64,000 nt of DNA from Mycobacterium sp. Aquia_213 (GCF_026625985.1 NZ_CP113116.1:4712001-4776000), one strand, 5' to 3'; shown: positions 43,586 to 53,007, counted from the first letter of the stretch. A program made the numbers and translations. The notes: a model not told the origin generated them from the letters alone.

Positions 43586-44341
43586 ATGCCCGAGGGTGAC
43601 ACCGTCTGGCACACCGCGGCCGTACTCGCCGAGCAGTTGGCCGGGCAGACGCTGACCCGCTGCGACATCCGGGTGCCGCAATTCGCCACCGTCGACCTCA
43701 CCGGCAACGTGGTGGACGAAGTGCTCAGCCGCGGCAAGCACCTGTTCATCCGAGTCGGGCCGGCCAGCATTCACTCACATCTGAAAATGGACGGCAGCTG
43801 GCGAGTCGGAAGCCGACCGGTGCGGATAGACCATCGGGCTCGTATCATCTTGGAAGCCAACGATATTCGCGCCGTCGGCATGGACCTGGGCGTGCTCGAG
43901 ATTCTCGACCGCGACCAGGACGGCGAGGCGGTCGCGCACTTGGGGCCCGATCTGCTGGGCCCGGATTGGGATCCCCAGGTGGCCGCGGCGAACCTCGTCG
44001 CACACCAGGACCGGCCGATCGCCGAGGCGTTGCTCGATCAGCGGGTGCTGGCCGGGGTGGGCAATGTCTACTGCAACGAGTTGTGTTTCGTCAGCGGACA
44101 CCTGCCGACCGCGCCGGTCGGCGCGATCGCCGACCCGCGCCGTTTGGTCTCGCGAGCCCGGGACATGCTGTGGGCCAACCGCTTCCGGTGGAACCGCTGC
44201 ACCACCGGCGACACCCGGGCGGGCCGGCAGCTGTGGGTCTACGGCCGCGCCGGGCAAAGTTGCCGTCGCTGCAACACGCATATCAACGTCGACGACACCG
44301 CCGCGCGAGTGGCCTACTGGTGCCCGTCCTGTCAGCGCTAG
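43586..44341 (+). CDS. nei: Endonuclease VIII-like DNA glycosylase Nei
   Basis: The 251-residue Fpg/Nei-type glycosylase removes oxidised bases and cleaves abasic sites. Pro2 and Glu3 of the N-terminal MPEGDTVWHTA are the catalytic pair, and SRGKHLFIR carries the conserved Lys. The helix-two-turn-helix includes LLDQRVLAGVGNVYCNE, and the C-terminal zinc finger is formed by CRRCNTHIN and YWCPSCQR. It lies 15 bases after lhr and both are probably one repair operon. Its end overlaps the convergent lpqC by four bases. Confidence 0.94.
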   Translation: MPEGDTVWHTAAVLAEQLAGQTLTRCDIRVPQFATVDLTGNVVDEVLSRGKHLFIRVGPASIHSHLKMDGSWRVGSRPVRIDHRARIILEANDIRAVGMDLGVLEILDRDQDGEAVAHLGPDLLGPDWDPQVAAANLVAHQDRPIAEALLDQRVLAGVGNVYCNELCFVSGHLPTAPVGAIADPRRLVSRARDMLWANRFRWNRCTTGDTRAGRQLWVYGRAGQSCRRCNTHINVDDTAARVAYWCPSCQR

Positions 44342-45255
44342 TCGCGGGCGTGCGCCAGGAAGAACTGCGCGATCGACTCCGATCCGTCCAGCGCGCGCGT
44401 GGTCGGGCCGATGACCGCCTTGGGCAGATACTGCTTGCCGCCCGGCCAGGTGTGCCCGCCGTTGTCGATTTGATAGAAGACCACCTCGGTCGCGGCCGCA
44501 CACGCCGTGGAATCGAAGCGGTGCACGACGGTGCCGTCGCCGACGTTGGGCAATACCTGCGCCACGGGGTCGCCCTGGCAGCTATCGGCCGAACGCCACT
44601 TGTCCACCATGCTTTTGACCGAGATGGAGTGGCTCAACCCACCGCGACCGCGTACGTCCCCACCGTTGAAACGCACCAGCGGATCGGCCGTCCCGTGCGC
44701 CTCCCACACCGAAACCGGCTGCGACGGATTGCACGCGACCCCCACGCCCAGCGTGCCCGCCACGGGCGCGATCGCCGAAAAAACATCAGCACGATCGCAA
44801 GCCAGCCTGTTGGACATGAAGCCGCCGTTGGACATTCCGGTGACGAAAACGTGCCCGGGCGCGATGTTGTAGGCGTTGCGCAGCTTGTCGGCCAGCCCGA
44901 CCAGGAAGCCAACGTCATCGACGTGACGGCGATCGGCGGGTGACGCACCCCGGCCGTCGGCCCAGCTCTTGTCGTAACCGTCGGGGTAAACCACCAGCAG
45001 GTTGTTGGCGTCGGCGACGGCGTCGAAGTCGGTCAGACCCTTCTGCCCCTTTCCGCTACCGCCGCCTCCGTGCAGGCTGAGCACCAAACCGACGGGATCG
45101 CCGGGCGGCAGATGCATTACGTAGGTCCGGTCCAGGCCGCCGGAACGAAACGTCCCGGTCAGATCGCGCGGCGTGGCCGCGGAGACATGTTGCACGCCGC
45201 AGCCGACCAGACAGACCGCCAGCAGCGCCAGCGGTAACCATCGTTCGTACGGCAT
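44338..45255 (-). CDS. lpqC: Lipoprotein esterase LpqC (polyhydroxybutyrate depolymerase-like)
   Basis: This 305-residue protein has a lipoprotein signal peptide with lipobox LVGC, modified at Cys19. The alpha/beta-hydrolase resembles PHB depolymerase/feruloyl-esterase type enzymes: oxyanion segment LVLSLHGGGGSG, nucleophile Ser in GMSNGGFMSNRLAC, and histidine candidate in NGGHTWPGG. It should be anchored to the outer face of the plasma membrane. The natural ester is unknown. It corresponds to Rv3298c. Confidence 0.92.
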   Translation of the reverse strand: MPYERWLPLALLAVCLVGCGVQHVSAATPRDLTGTFRSGGLDRTYVMHLPPGDPVGLVLSLHGGGGSGKGQKGLTDFDAVADANNLLVVYPDGYDKSWADGRGASPADRRHVDDVGFLVGLADKLRNAYNIAPGHVFVTGMSNGGFMSNRLACDRADVFSAIAPVAGTLGVGVACNPSQPVSVWEAHGTADPLVRFNGGDVRGRGGLSHSISVKSMVDKWRSADSCQGDPVAQVLPNVGDGTVVHRFDSTACAAATEVVFYQIDNGGHTWPGGKQYLPKAVIGPTTRALDGSESIAQFFLAHARD

Positions 45256-45352
45256 GGGCTCAAATTACCGACCCCATCCCCCGACGCTGAAAACGGCCAT
45301 GTTCACCTTCTTCTCAGACTTGCTCACATTGGCAACGATCGCGATTTGAGCG

Positions 45353-45748
45353 ATGATGAGGGACGTGAAAATTGGCAAGCCCGGCCCCCTGCGCGTGCCG
45401 TCGGGCACCCGACTTGTAGTTGCGATCGCCGTGTCGCTCGGCGTGCTCGGCGCAGGCGTAGCCCCTGCCGCCCACGCCGACGCGGCCGACGACAAATTCA
45501 TCCAACTGCTGATCTCCGACGGCATCACCCACGACTCAGTCCCAGCCGCGATCGCGGCGGCCCGGAAGGTCTGCGAGTACCTGGGACAAGGCATGTCGCC
45601 GAACGAGGTCGTCATCGACGTGATGAACAGCAGTAGCCTGCCCGACTACGACGCCGGCTACTTCGTCGGCGCGGCCATCCGCGCCTACTGCCCGCAGTAC
45701 AAGCCGCCGCCGGAGCCTGCTCCGCCGCCGCCGGCGCCCGCGGCCTAA
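45353..45748 (+). CDS. Secreted DUF732-family protein
   Basis: The 131-residue protein has a signal peptide (hydrophobic core about residues 21-38, probable cleavage after AAHA) and a DUF732 domain: DDKFIQLLISDGITHDS, KVCEYLGQGMSPNEVVIDV, ending before a proline-rich tail PPPEPAPPPPAPAA. Two cysteines (in KVCEYL and AYCPQY) probably form a disulfide. The family is common in mycobacteria and of unknown function. ATG codons at 45353 and 45356 are both possible. It lies divergent from lpqC with 97 bases between. I recall no such gene here in M. tuberculosis. Confidence 0.85.
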   Translation: MMRDVKIGKPGPLRVPSGTRLVVAIAVSLGVLGAGVAPAAHADAADDKFIQLLISDGITHDSVPAAIAAARKVCEYLGQGMSPNEVVIDVMNSSSLPDYDAGYFVGAAIRAYCPQYKPPPEPAPPPPAPAA

Positions 45749-45809
45749 CGAAACGGCCACAAACTCTCACAAAACGGCGTGCTGACGCCGTCGTGTCTCC
45801 ATCTTTGCG

Positions 45810-45815
45810 TACACT
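45810..45815 (+). promoter_or_regulatory. Possible -10 element of the small secreted protein gene
   Basis: TACACT at 45810-45815 fits the mycobacterial TANNNT -10 and lies 32 bases before the start codon at 45848. No good -35 is seen. Confidence 0.32.
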
Positions 45816-45847
45816 TTAACAAAAGGTGAACAGATGGAGGCTTACAA

Positions 45848-46054
45848 ATGATCACGAAGATAATAATCGGTGGCGCGATCGTTCTCGGCGCCACGGTTGG
45901 ACTCGCAGCACCGGCCGGTGCGGACACGATGTTCAACCAATTTTCCTGTACCTGCGGGGCACCGCCCCCATTCGCCAGCCCACTGGCCGCGGATCGCATC
46001 AACCAGGGCATCAACGACGCCTTGACCCGCGTGCTGCCGGGCGACAACCGCTAG
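45848..46054 (+). CDS. Small secreted protein of unknown function
   Basis: This 68-residue product has an N-terminal signal peptide (MITKIIIGGAIVLGATVGLA, probable cleavage near PAGA-DT) leaving a mature peptide of about 42 residues. The mature part contains a CTC pair (FSCTCGAPPP) and a helical segment ADRINQGINDALTRVL. The ATG is backed by a GGAGG site six bases upstream. It overlaps the convergent atsB end by four bases. I recognise similar short secreted mycobacterial proteins but no known function. With the DUF732 gene it forms a secreted pair absent from the M. tuberculosis order I remember. Confidence 0.78.
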   Translation: MITKIIIGGAIVLGATVGLAAPAGADTMFNQFSCTCGAPPPFASPLAADRINQGINDALTRVLPGDNR

Positions 46055-48954
46055 CCGGCCGCGCCCTGTCCGACCGCTTGGACGGACGCGTGCTCGTGTA
46101 GCGCCTTCGCGGCGTTCACCGGGACCGGCATCAGGTCGAAGACGACCTCTTTGACGGTTCCGGTGAACGCGTACGTCGCCTGGTCCTCGTAATCTCGGTC
46201 GACGACCAACCCGTTGTCGCGGCCGATGTCCATCACGGCGTACGACGTGAACGCCAGGCTCACCGTCTGGGGCAGCTCCCCCTCGCCGATCAACCGATCG
46301 TCGGCCCACAGCGTCACCCGTCCACCGGATCCGACGACGGGCTGCGCGGATTCGAACAGCATCCGCACGGTGAGATCGCCGACCGGAAGCGCCTCGGTCG
46401 ATACCTGCCGATACGTCTCGACCCCGAGGAACGAATACGTGTGGTGCAGTTTGCGCTCCTCGTCGACCCACAACGCGAACCCGCCCATGAAGTCGGCGTT
46501 GGCGACCAGCACACCGTGGGCGCCCTCGTCGGGGATGTGCAGTCGCGCCTCGATCGCGTAGGAGCGGCCGAAGATGCGCGGCACCAGGCCGCGCTGAATG
46601 TTCTGCACGCCGCCGGAGAAAGTGAATCGCGCAGTGGTGGGCAGCGGCGGCAGGTCACCGAACATCACCGCAAGCCCGCCGAGTAGCGGCAGCACCCGGT
46701 TGTTCTCGGCTTCCTGCCACCAAAGTTGTTGCAGCTCGGCGAGCTTGTCGGGCCGCTCGGCGGCCAGGTCGTTGGCCTGGGAGAAGTCGTCGGGCAGGTA
46801 GTAGAGCTCCCAGACGTCGTCGTCGGGGTTGTAGTTGCCGGGCGCGAACCGCTGCATCGTCTGTGGCGACAGGTCCCACGGCGCCTTGTCCAACCGGGCG
46901 CAGGCCCACCAGCCGTCCTGGTAGAGGGCGCGGCTGCCGAAGTTCTCGAAGTACTGCACGGTGTGCCGCTCTTCGGCCGCCGAATCGTCGAAGGTGTGGA
47001 TGAAACTGGTGCCGTCCATGGGCTCCTGCTCGAAGCCGTCGACACTGCTCGGTTCCGGTAAACCGATGGCCTCCAACACCGTTGGAGCAATGTCGATGCA
47101 GTGCGTGAACTGGTCGCGAACTTGCGCATCGGGCCGGATTCGGGCGGGCCAGGCCACCACCATCGGATCCCGGGTGCCGCCGAGGTGGCTGCCCATCTGC
47201 TTGCCCCACTGGTACGGGGTGTTGTTGGCGTGCGCCCAGGCGCTCGCGAAGTGGGGCGCGGTGTCCTCGTCGCCGAGCGCCTCGATCCCGCCGTATTGCT
47301 CGATCAGCTGCAATTGCTGTTCGGCGGTGAGGTCCAGGCCGTTGATGAACGTCATCTCGTTGAACGAACCGGTGTTGGTGCCCTCCATGCTGGCGCCGTT
47401 GTCGCCCCAGATGTAGAAGACCAGCGTGTTGTCGGACTCGCCGAGATCGTCGATCGCGTCAAGCAATCGACCGACATTCCAGTCGGCGTTCTCCGAGAAC
47501 CCCGCGAACACCTCCATCTGCCGGGCATAGAGTTTCCGCTGGGTCTGCGACAGGCTCTCCCACGCCGGGAACAGATCGGGCCGCTCGGTGAGTTCGGCGT
47601 CTGCGGGAACGATGCCGAGCTGCTTCTGCCGTTCAAAGGTTTTCTGCCGGTACACATCCCAGCCCTCGTCGAACTGGCCCCGGTACTTGTCGGCCCACTC
47701 GGCGAACACGTGGTGTGGCGCGTGGGTAGCGCCGGTCGAGTAGTACATCATCCACGGCTTGGTGGCGTTGGCGGCGCGCACGGTGTGCAGCCACTGCACG
47801 GCTTTGTCGGTGAGATCGTCGGGGAAGTAGTACGGCTTGTCGTCTTGTCCCTGGGGTATCCCGAGGACGGAGTTGTCCTGGCTGATGATCGGGTCGTACT
47901 GGCCCGCCGCTCCCGACGGGAATCCCCAGAAGTGGTCGAATCCCCAGCCGAGCGGCCAGTTGTCGAATGGCCCCGCCGCTCCCTGCACGTTGTCCGGGGT
48001 CAGATGCCACTTACCGAAAGCGCCTGTGACATAACCATTGTCGCGCAGGATTCGCGGGAGCGCGGCGCAGCTGCGCGGCTTGGCCGTCGAGTAGCCCGGG
48101 TAGGGGCCCGGGAACTCGCAGACCGACCCGAAGCCGACCCGATGGTGGTTGCGGCCGGTCAGCAGCGCCGCCCGGGTCGGCGAGCACACCGCGGTGACGT
48201 GAAAGCGGTTGTAGGCCAAGCCGTTCTGCGCGAGCCGGGACAGCGTCGGGGTGCGGATGGCACCGCCGAAGGTGTCCGGGCCGCCGAACCCGGCGTCGTC
48301 GATCAGCACGATCAGCACGTTCGGCGCGCCGTCGGGCGCGGCGGCCCCGGGCACGATCGTCCAGTCGCCGACCGACTCCGCCACGGTGCGTCCCACCGTG
48401 CCGCCGAAGCCGCGCTGCGGGATCGGCAGCCGGGTGCGGTCCGGATTGAACTTGCCCATCGCAACTTCGAGCGCCGCGCCGAAGCCGCGCAATGTCGAGT
48501 GTTCCAGCTCCGCAACCGATTTCATCGGCGAGCCGGCCAGCACCTGCTCGACCGCCAGCCGGGATTCGCCCGGGGCCAGCACAATGATCACGGCGCTGTC
48601 CGCCGCCATCTGCTCGCCGATCTTGTCGGACAGCCCGCCCTTGATCTTCTGGTTCAGGAACGTACCCGCCAGGGCGCCGGCCGCGGCGCCGACTGCCGCC
48701 GTGGCCACCGACACCGGCGAGAGCAGGCCCGCCGCCAGCCCCGCTCCGGCGCCCCACTTGGCGCCGCGGCGGCCGAGGCGATTGCCGCTGTCGACGAACA
48801 CCCGATTGCCCTCGGCGTCCTTGCCGACCAGCACCGCGTCGCGCACCGCGACGCTGCGGTCCTTGGCGCGGTCGCTCAGCGTCTGAAAGTCCCGACGGGC
48901 AGCATCGAGGCCCTGATAGCCGGCGACGATGACCAGTGCGTTCTCTTCGCTCAT
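46051..48954 (-). CDS. atsB: Arylsulfatase AtsB with N-terminal DUF1269-like domain
   Basis: This 967-residue sulfatase hydrolyses sulfate esters. The formylglycine precursor is Cys257 in VCSPTRAALLTGR, within a domain beginning PNVLIVLIDDAGFGG at about residue 211, and other sulfatase motifs are FGKWHLTP, THAPHH and WGDNGASMEG. The first 190 or so residues form a separate domain with a Gly/Ala-rich hydrophobic stretch (about 68-100), like DUF1269/DUF6325-type proteins. There is no signal peptide, so a cytoplasmic or membrane-associated location is likely. The stop overlaps the pseudouridine synthase upstream by four bases. Matches Rv3299c in size. Confidence 0.94.
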   Translation of the reverse strand: MSEENALVIVAGYQGLDAARRDFQTLSDRAKDRSVAVRDAVLVGKDAEGNRVFVDSGNRLGRRGAKWGAGAGLAAGLLSPVSVATAAVGAAAGALAGTFLNQKIKGGLSDKIGEQMAADSAVIIVLAPGESRLAVEQVLAGSPMKSVAELEHSTLRGFGAALEVAMGKFNPDRTRLPIPQRGFGGTVGRTVAESVGDWTIVPGAAAPDGAPNVLIVLIDDAGFGGPDTFGGAIRTPTLSRLAQNGLAYNRFHVTAVCSPTRAALLTGRNHHRVGFGSVCEFPGPYPGYSTAKPRSCAALPRILRDNGYVTGAFGKWHLTPDNVQGAAGPFDNWPLGWGFDHFWGFPSGAAGQYDPIISQDNSVLGIPQGQDDKPYYFPDDLTDKAVQWLHTVRAANATKPWMMYYSTGATHAPHHVFAEWADKYRGQFDEGWDVYRQKTFERQKQLGIVPADAELTERPDLFPAWESLSQTQRKLYARQMEVFAGFSENADWNVGRLLDAIDDLGESDNTLVFYIWGDNGASMEGTNTGSFNEMTFINGLDLTAEQQLQLIEQYGGIEALGDEDTAPHFASAWAHANNTPYQWGKQMGSHLGGTRDPMVVAWPARIRPDAQVRDQFTHCIDIAPTVLEAIGLPEPSSVDGFEQEPMDGTSFIHTFDDSAAEERHTVQYFENFGSRALYQDGWWACARLDKAPWDLSPQTMQRFAPGNYNPDDDVWELYYLPDDFSQANDLAAERPDKLAELQQLWWQEAENNRVLPLLGGLAVMFGDLPPLPTTARFTFSGGVQNIQRGLVPRIFGRSYAIEARLHIPDEGAHGVLVANADFMGGFALWVDEERKLHHTYSFLGVETYRQVSTEALPVGDLTVRMLFESAQPVVGSGGRVTLWADDRLIGEGELPQTVSLAFTSYAVMDIGRDNGLVVDRDYEDQATYAFTGTVKEVVFDLMPVPVNAAKALHEHASVQAVGQGAAG

Positions 48955-49820
48955 GACCAGACTCCTTCTCGGCGGCTGACGAACGTGCGGCGCGACCCGG
49001 TGAACGGATCGTCGAACTCGATGCGCTGGGCAAGTAATCGCAGCGGAGTGCTGAAATCGTCGGCCGGCACATCAATCACATTGGGGTACAACGGATCACC
49101 GATGATCGGCAGCCCCAGCGACGCCATGTGCACCCGCAATTGATGGGTGCGCCCGGTGCGCGGCGTCAGCCGGTACCGGCCGTCCGGCGATAAAAGTTCC
49201 ACCAGCGTTTCCGCGTTGGGCTCGCCCGGTTCGCAGACGGCCTGTAAGTGGCCACGGCGCTTGATGATTCGGCTTCGAATCACGCGGGGCAGCTCACACG
49301 CCGGATCGACGGCCGCGCCGGCCAGGTAGGTCTTGCGCACCTCGCCGCGAGCGAACAGCATCTGGTAGGCACCGCGCACCTCGCGCCGGGTGGTGAACAG
49401 CAGCACCCCGGCGGTCAGCCGGTCGAGCCGGTGGGCGGGGCTGAGTTCGGGCAATCCCAATTCCCTTCGCAGCCGCACCAGGGCGGTCTGCGCGACGTGG
49501 CTGCCCCGGGGCATGGTGGCCAGAAAGTGCGGCTTGTCGACGACCACGATGTCGTCGTCGCGATGCAGCACCGGGATTTCAAAAGGGACCGGCACCTCGT
49601 CGGGCAGGTCGCGATAGAGGTAGACGCTGGCGCCGGCGGGCAGCGCGGTCGCCTCGTCGATCACCGCCCCGTCGGCGTCGACGACCTCACCGGCCAGGAC
49701 CTTGGCGCGGGCCTGCTCGCCGAACCGCGTGGTCAGCTCGGCCAGCACCGCACCGCCATGCAGCCGTACCCGCGCGGGCCCCAATCCGTCGCGCACCGGC
49801 AGCGGTGCAGGCCTCACCAC
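48951..49820 (-). CDS. RluA-family pseudouridine synthase
   Basis: This 289-residue enzyme isomerises uridine to pseudouridine in RNA. The catalytic aspartate is in the signature SPAHRLDRLTAGVLLFTTR, and RTGRTHQLRVHMASLGLPIIGDPLYP is the typical C-terminal block. An S4-like N-terminal region precedes it. Two adjacent GTG codons at 49820 and 49817 are possible starts; the longer one lies four bases after the glpD2 stop. A longer upstream frame runs inside glpD2 and is not used. The modified RNA position is unknown. It corresponds to Rv3300c. Confidence 0.9.
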   Translation of the reverse strand: MVRPAPLPVRDGLGPARVRLHGGAVLAELTTRFGEQARAKVLAGEVVDADGAVIDEATALPAGASVYLYRDLPDEVPVPFEIPVLHRDDDIVVVDKPHFLATMPRGSHVAQTALVRLRRELGLPELSPAHRLDRLTAGVLLFTTRREVRGAYQMLFARGEVRKTYLAGAAVDPACELPRVIRSRIIKRRGHLQAVCEPGEPNAETLVELLSPDGRYRLTPRTGRTHQLRVHMASLGLPIIGDPLYPNVIDVPADDFSTPLRLLAQRIEFDDPFTGSRRTFVSRREGVWS

Positions 49821-49824
49821 ACAC

Positions 49825-51549
49825 TCAATTGAGCGGAACCGGCTCGAGGATCTCGGCGCGCGCTTCGGGCGCGCTGGCCCGCAGCTCGTCGGCCGACACG
49901 TCGTCGGGCTGAGCCTGCGACAGGATCTCGGCCTCCACTCGCGCGGTGTAGTTGGCGACCTCGCGGTTGACGTCCCCGGCGCTCCACCCCAGCACGGGCG
50001 CCACCAGCTCGGCGACCTCGCGGGCGCAGTCGACCCCGCGGTGCGGGTATTCGATCGACACCCGCATCCGTCGGGCCAGGATGTCCTCGAGATGCAGTGC
50101 CCCCTCGGCGGCGACGGCATACAGCGCCTCCACCAACAGGTAGCCCGGCGCGTCCTTGATCGGGGTCAGCAGTTCGGGACGATCGGCGGCCAGCGCCAGC
50201 ACGTCGTCCATCAGCGAGCCGTAGCGATCCAGCAGATGACGCACCCGGTACGGGTGCAGGCCCACGAGTTCGCCGACGTGTTCGGCCTGGTTGATCAGGG
50301 CGAAGTAGCCGTCGGCACCCAGCAGGCTGACCTTTTCGGTGATCGACGGCGCGACCCGGGCCGGGACGAACTGCACCGCCGTGTCGATCGCGTCGGCCGC
50401 CATCACCCGGTAGGTGGTGTATTTACCGCCGGCGATGGCGACCAGGCCGGGCGCGGGCACCGCGACGGCGTGCTCCCGGGACAGCTTGGAGGTTTCCTCG
50501 CTCTCCCCGGCCAGCAGCGGCCGCAGCCCCGCGTACACGCCGTCGATGTCGGCGTGCGTGAGCGGAGTGGCCAGCACGGCGTTGACGGTGGTGAGGATGT
50601 AGTCGATGTCGGCCTTGGTGGCCGCCGGGTGGGCCAGGTCGAGATTCCAATCGGTGTCGGTGGTTCCGATGATCCAGTGGCTGCCCCACGGGATGATGAA
50701 CATCACCGACTTCTCGGTGCGCAGGATGATGGCGGCGTCGCTGACGATCCGGTCCCGCGGCACCACCACATGCACGCCCTTGGACGCGCGCACCTGAAAT
50801 CGCCCGCGCTGCTTGGACAGGGCCTGGATCTCGTCGGTCCACACCCCGGTCGCGTTCACCACGACGTGCCCGCGCACCTCGGTGACCGAGCCGTCTTCGG
50901 AGTCGCGCACCCGCACCCCGATCACCCGGTCGCCCTCGCGCAGCAACGCGACCGCCTGGGTGGAGCACCGCACGACGGCGCCGTAATGCGCGGCGGTGCG
51001 CGCGACCGTCATCGTGTGCCTGGCGTCGTCGACGACGGTGTCGTAGTAGCGGATCCCACCGATCAGCGAGCTGCGCTTGAGCCCCGGGCTCAGCCGCAGG
51101 GCGCCGGCACGCGTCAAATGCTTCTGGGCGGGAACCGATTTCGCGCCGCCGAGGCTGTCGTAGAGGAAGATGCCCGCCGCGGTGTAGGGACGCTCCCACC
51201 ACCGGTGGGTCAGCGGGAACAAGAACGGCAGCGGCTTGACCAGATGCGGCGCCAGCCTGGTCAGCGACAGCTCACGCTCGTGCAGTGCCTCGCGCACCAG
51301 CCCGAACTCCAACTGCTCGAGGTAGCGCAGCCCGCCGTGGAACATCTTCGAGGAGCGACTCGAGGTGCCGGAGGCGAAGTCGCGCGCCTCGACGAGGGCG
51401 ACCTTGAGGCCGCGGGTGGCGGCATCCAGCGCACACCCGGAGCCCACCACCCCGCCGCCGATCACGACGACGTCGAACTGCTCACTGCCGAGTCGCTCCC
51501 AAGCGGCCGCGCGTTGCTGCGGTCCCAAGTTGGAAACCGGATCATTCAC
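49825..51549 (-). CDS. glpD2: Glycerol-3-phosphate dehydrogenase GlpD2
   Basis: The 574-residue FAD enzyme oxidises glycerol-3-phosphate to dihydroxyacetone phosphate at the membrane, feeding electrons to the quinone pool. The FAD motif is VVIGGGVVGSGCALDAATRG at about residues 28-47, GTSSRSSKMFHGGLRYLEQLE is split but characteristic, and a C-terminal DAO_C domain begins near residue 430. It lies 27 bases after lpdA and four before the pseudouridine synthase gene on the same strand. In M. tuberculosis I recall phoY1 between these last two genes; it is absent here. Confidence 0.95.
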   Translation of the reverse strand: MNDPVSNLGPQQRAAAWERLGSEQFDVVVIGGGVVGSGCALDAATRGLKVALVEARDFASGTSSRSSKMFHGGLRYLEQLEFGLVREALHERELSLTRLAPHLVKPLPFLFPLTHRWWERPYTAAGIFLYDSLGGAKSVPAQKHLTRAGALRLSPGLKRSSLIGGIRYYDTVVDDARHTMTVARTAAHYGAVVRCSTQAVALLREGDRVIGVRVRDSEDGSVTEVRGHVVVNATGVWTDEIQALSKQRGRFQVRASKGVHVVVPRDRIVSDAAIILRTEKSVMFIIPWGSHWIIGTTDTDWNLDLAHPAATKADIDYILTTVNAVLATPLTHADIDGVYAGLRPLLAGESEETSKLSREHAVAVPAPGLVAIAGGKYTTYRVMAADAIDTAVQFVPARVAPSITEKVSLLGADGYFALINQAEHVGELVGLHPYRVRHLLDRYGSLMDDVLALAADRPELLTPIKDAPGYLLVEALYAVAAEGALHLEDILARRMRVSIEYPHRGVDCAREVAELVAPVLGWSAGDVNREVANYTARVEAEILSQAQPDDVSADELRASAPEARAEILEPVPLN

Positions 51550-51576
51550 GACAAAGGACTCCTCACTTCGGCAACG

Positions 51577-53007
51577 CTAGTCCAGATCGTCGTGTGCCAT
51601 CAGCCGGCGAGCGGCCTCGGTGATCGATCCGGACAACGACGGGTAGACGGACAGCGTCTGTGCCAGCTCGTTGACGGTGATGCGGTTTTGCACGGCCACG
51701 GCGATCGGCAGGATCAGCTCGGAGGCGATCGGCGCCACCACCACACCGCCGATGACCACGCCGGTGGCCTGCCGGCAGAACAGCTTGACGAAACCCTGCT
51801 GCAACCCCGACATCTTGGCGCGCGCGTTGGTCCGCAGCGGCAGCATGATGGTCCGGGCCGGCACCGAGCCGTCGTCGATCATCGTCTGCGGCACGCCGAC
51901 GGCGGCGATCTCGGGCCGGGTGAACACCGTCGCCGCGACCGTGCGCAACCGGATCGGGCTGACGCCCTCGCCCAGCGCGTGATACATCGCGATGCGGCCC
52001 TGCATGGCGGCCACCGACGCCAGCAGCAGCAGCCCGGTGCAGTCGCCGGCGGCGTAGATGCCCGGAACCGATGTCCGCGACACCCGGTCCACCTTCAGGT
52101 AGTCACCGCGGCCCAGCTCGATGCCGACACGTTCCAGGCCCAGGCCGCTGGTGTTGGGCACCGACCCGATCGTCATCAGGGCGTGGCTGCCCTCGACGGT
52201 TCGGCCGTCGGTCATGGTCACCAGGACCCCGGTCTCGGTGCGGGTGACGGATTCGGCGCGGGCGTTCTTGATCAGCTCGACACCGCGCTCGGCGAACGCC
52301 TCTTCCAGCACCAGCGCGGCGTCGGCGTCCTCGTAGGGCAGCACCCGGTCCCGGCTGGCCGCCACCGTGACCGGCACGCCGAGCTCGGTGTAGGCGTGCA
52401 CGAACTCCGCCCCGGTGACGCCCGAGCCCACCACGATCAGGTGCTCGGGGAGCGCCTTGAGGTCGTAGAGCTGCCGCCAGGTCAGGATGCGCTCGCCGTC
52501 GGGCTGAGCCGACGGCAGCACCCGTGGGCTGGCGCCGGTGGCGATCAGCACGACATCGGCGTCGTGCTCGGTGACGACGGGGCCGTCGGGCCCCTCATCG
52601 GAATGGGTCACTTTGACGCGGTGGCGGGCCAGGCCCGGCGCCGAGTCGCACAGTTCGCCACGACCGGCGACCACATGCACGCCCTTGCTGAGCAGATCGG
52701 CGGTGATATCGGCGGACTGCTCGGCGGCCAGCGCCTTGACCCGTTTATGGATGCGCGGCAGCGAAATCTTGGCGTCGTCGATGTCGATGTCGAAGCCCAA
52801 CCGGGGAGCCCGGCGCAATTCGGTGCGCAACCAGGTCGAGGCGATGAACGTCTTGGACGGCACACAGTCGTCCAGCACGGCCGCCCCGCCGATGCCTTCG
52901 GAGTCGATGACGGTGACGTCGGTGGTATCGGGGTGCGAGGTGGCCGCCACCAGCGCGGCTTCGTAACCGGCCGGGCCTCCACCGAGGATCACGATGCGGG
53001 TCACCAC
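51577..53007 (-). CDS. lpdA: NAD(P)H quinone reductase LpdA
   Basis: This 476-residue flavoprotein of the disulfide reductase fold has the FAD motif VILGGGPAGYEAALVA at residues 6-21 and the NAD motif VVGSGVTGAEFVHAYTELG. The redox centre reads LDDCVPSKTF, with only one of the two cysteines of true lipoamide dehydrogenases, so disulfide reduction is not expected. The M. tuberculosis orthologue is an NAD(P)H:quinone reductase. It precedes glpD2 by 27 bases on the same strand, suggesting a shared respiratory function. Confidence 0.94.
   Translation of the reverse strand: MVTRIVILGGGPAGYEAALVAATSHPDTTDVTVIDSEGIGGAAVLDDCVPSKTFIASTWLRTELRRAPRLGFDIDIDDAKISLPRIHKRVKALAAEQSADITADLLSKGVHVVAGRGELCDSAPGLARHRVKVTHSDEGPDGPVVTEHDADVVLIATGASPRVLPSAQPDGERILTWRQLYDLKALPEHLIVVGSGVTGAEFVHAYTELGVPVTVAASRDRVLPYEDADAALVLEEAFAERGVELIKNARAESVTRTETGVLVTMTDGRTVEGSHALMTIGSVPNTSGLGLERVGIELGRGDYLKVDRVSRTSVPGIYAAGDCTGLLLLASVAAMQGRIAMYHALGEGVSPIRLRTVAATVFTRPEIAAVGVPQTMIDDGSVPARTIMLPLRTNARAKMSGLQQGFVKLFCRQATGVVIGGVVVAPIASELILPIAVAVQNRITVNELAQTLSVYPSLSGSITEAARRLMAHDDLD

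Noticed and set aside
45256..45847. Possible insertion-sequence scar around the small secreted genes
   Set aside because: No transposase fragment, terminal inverted repeats or target duplication could be seen.
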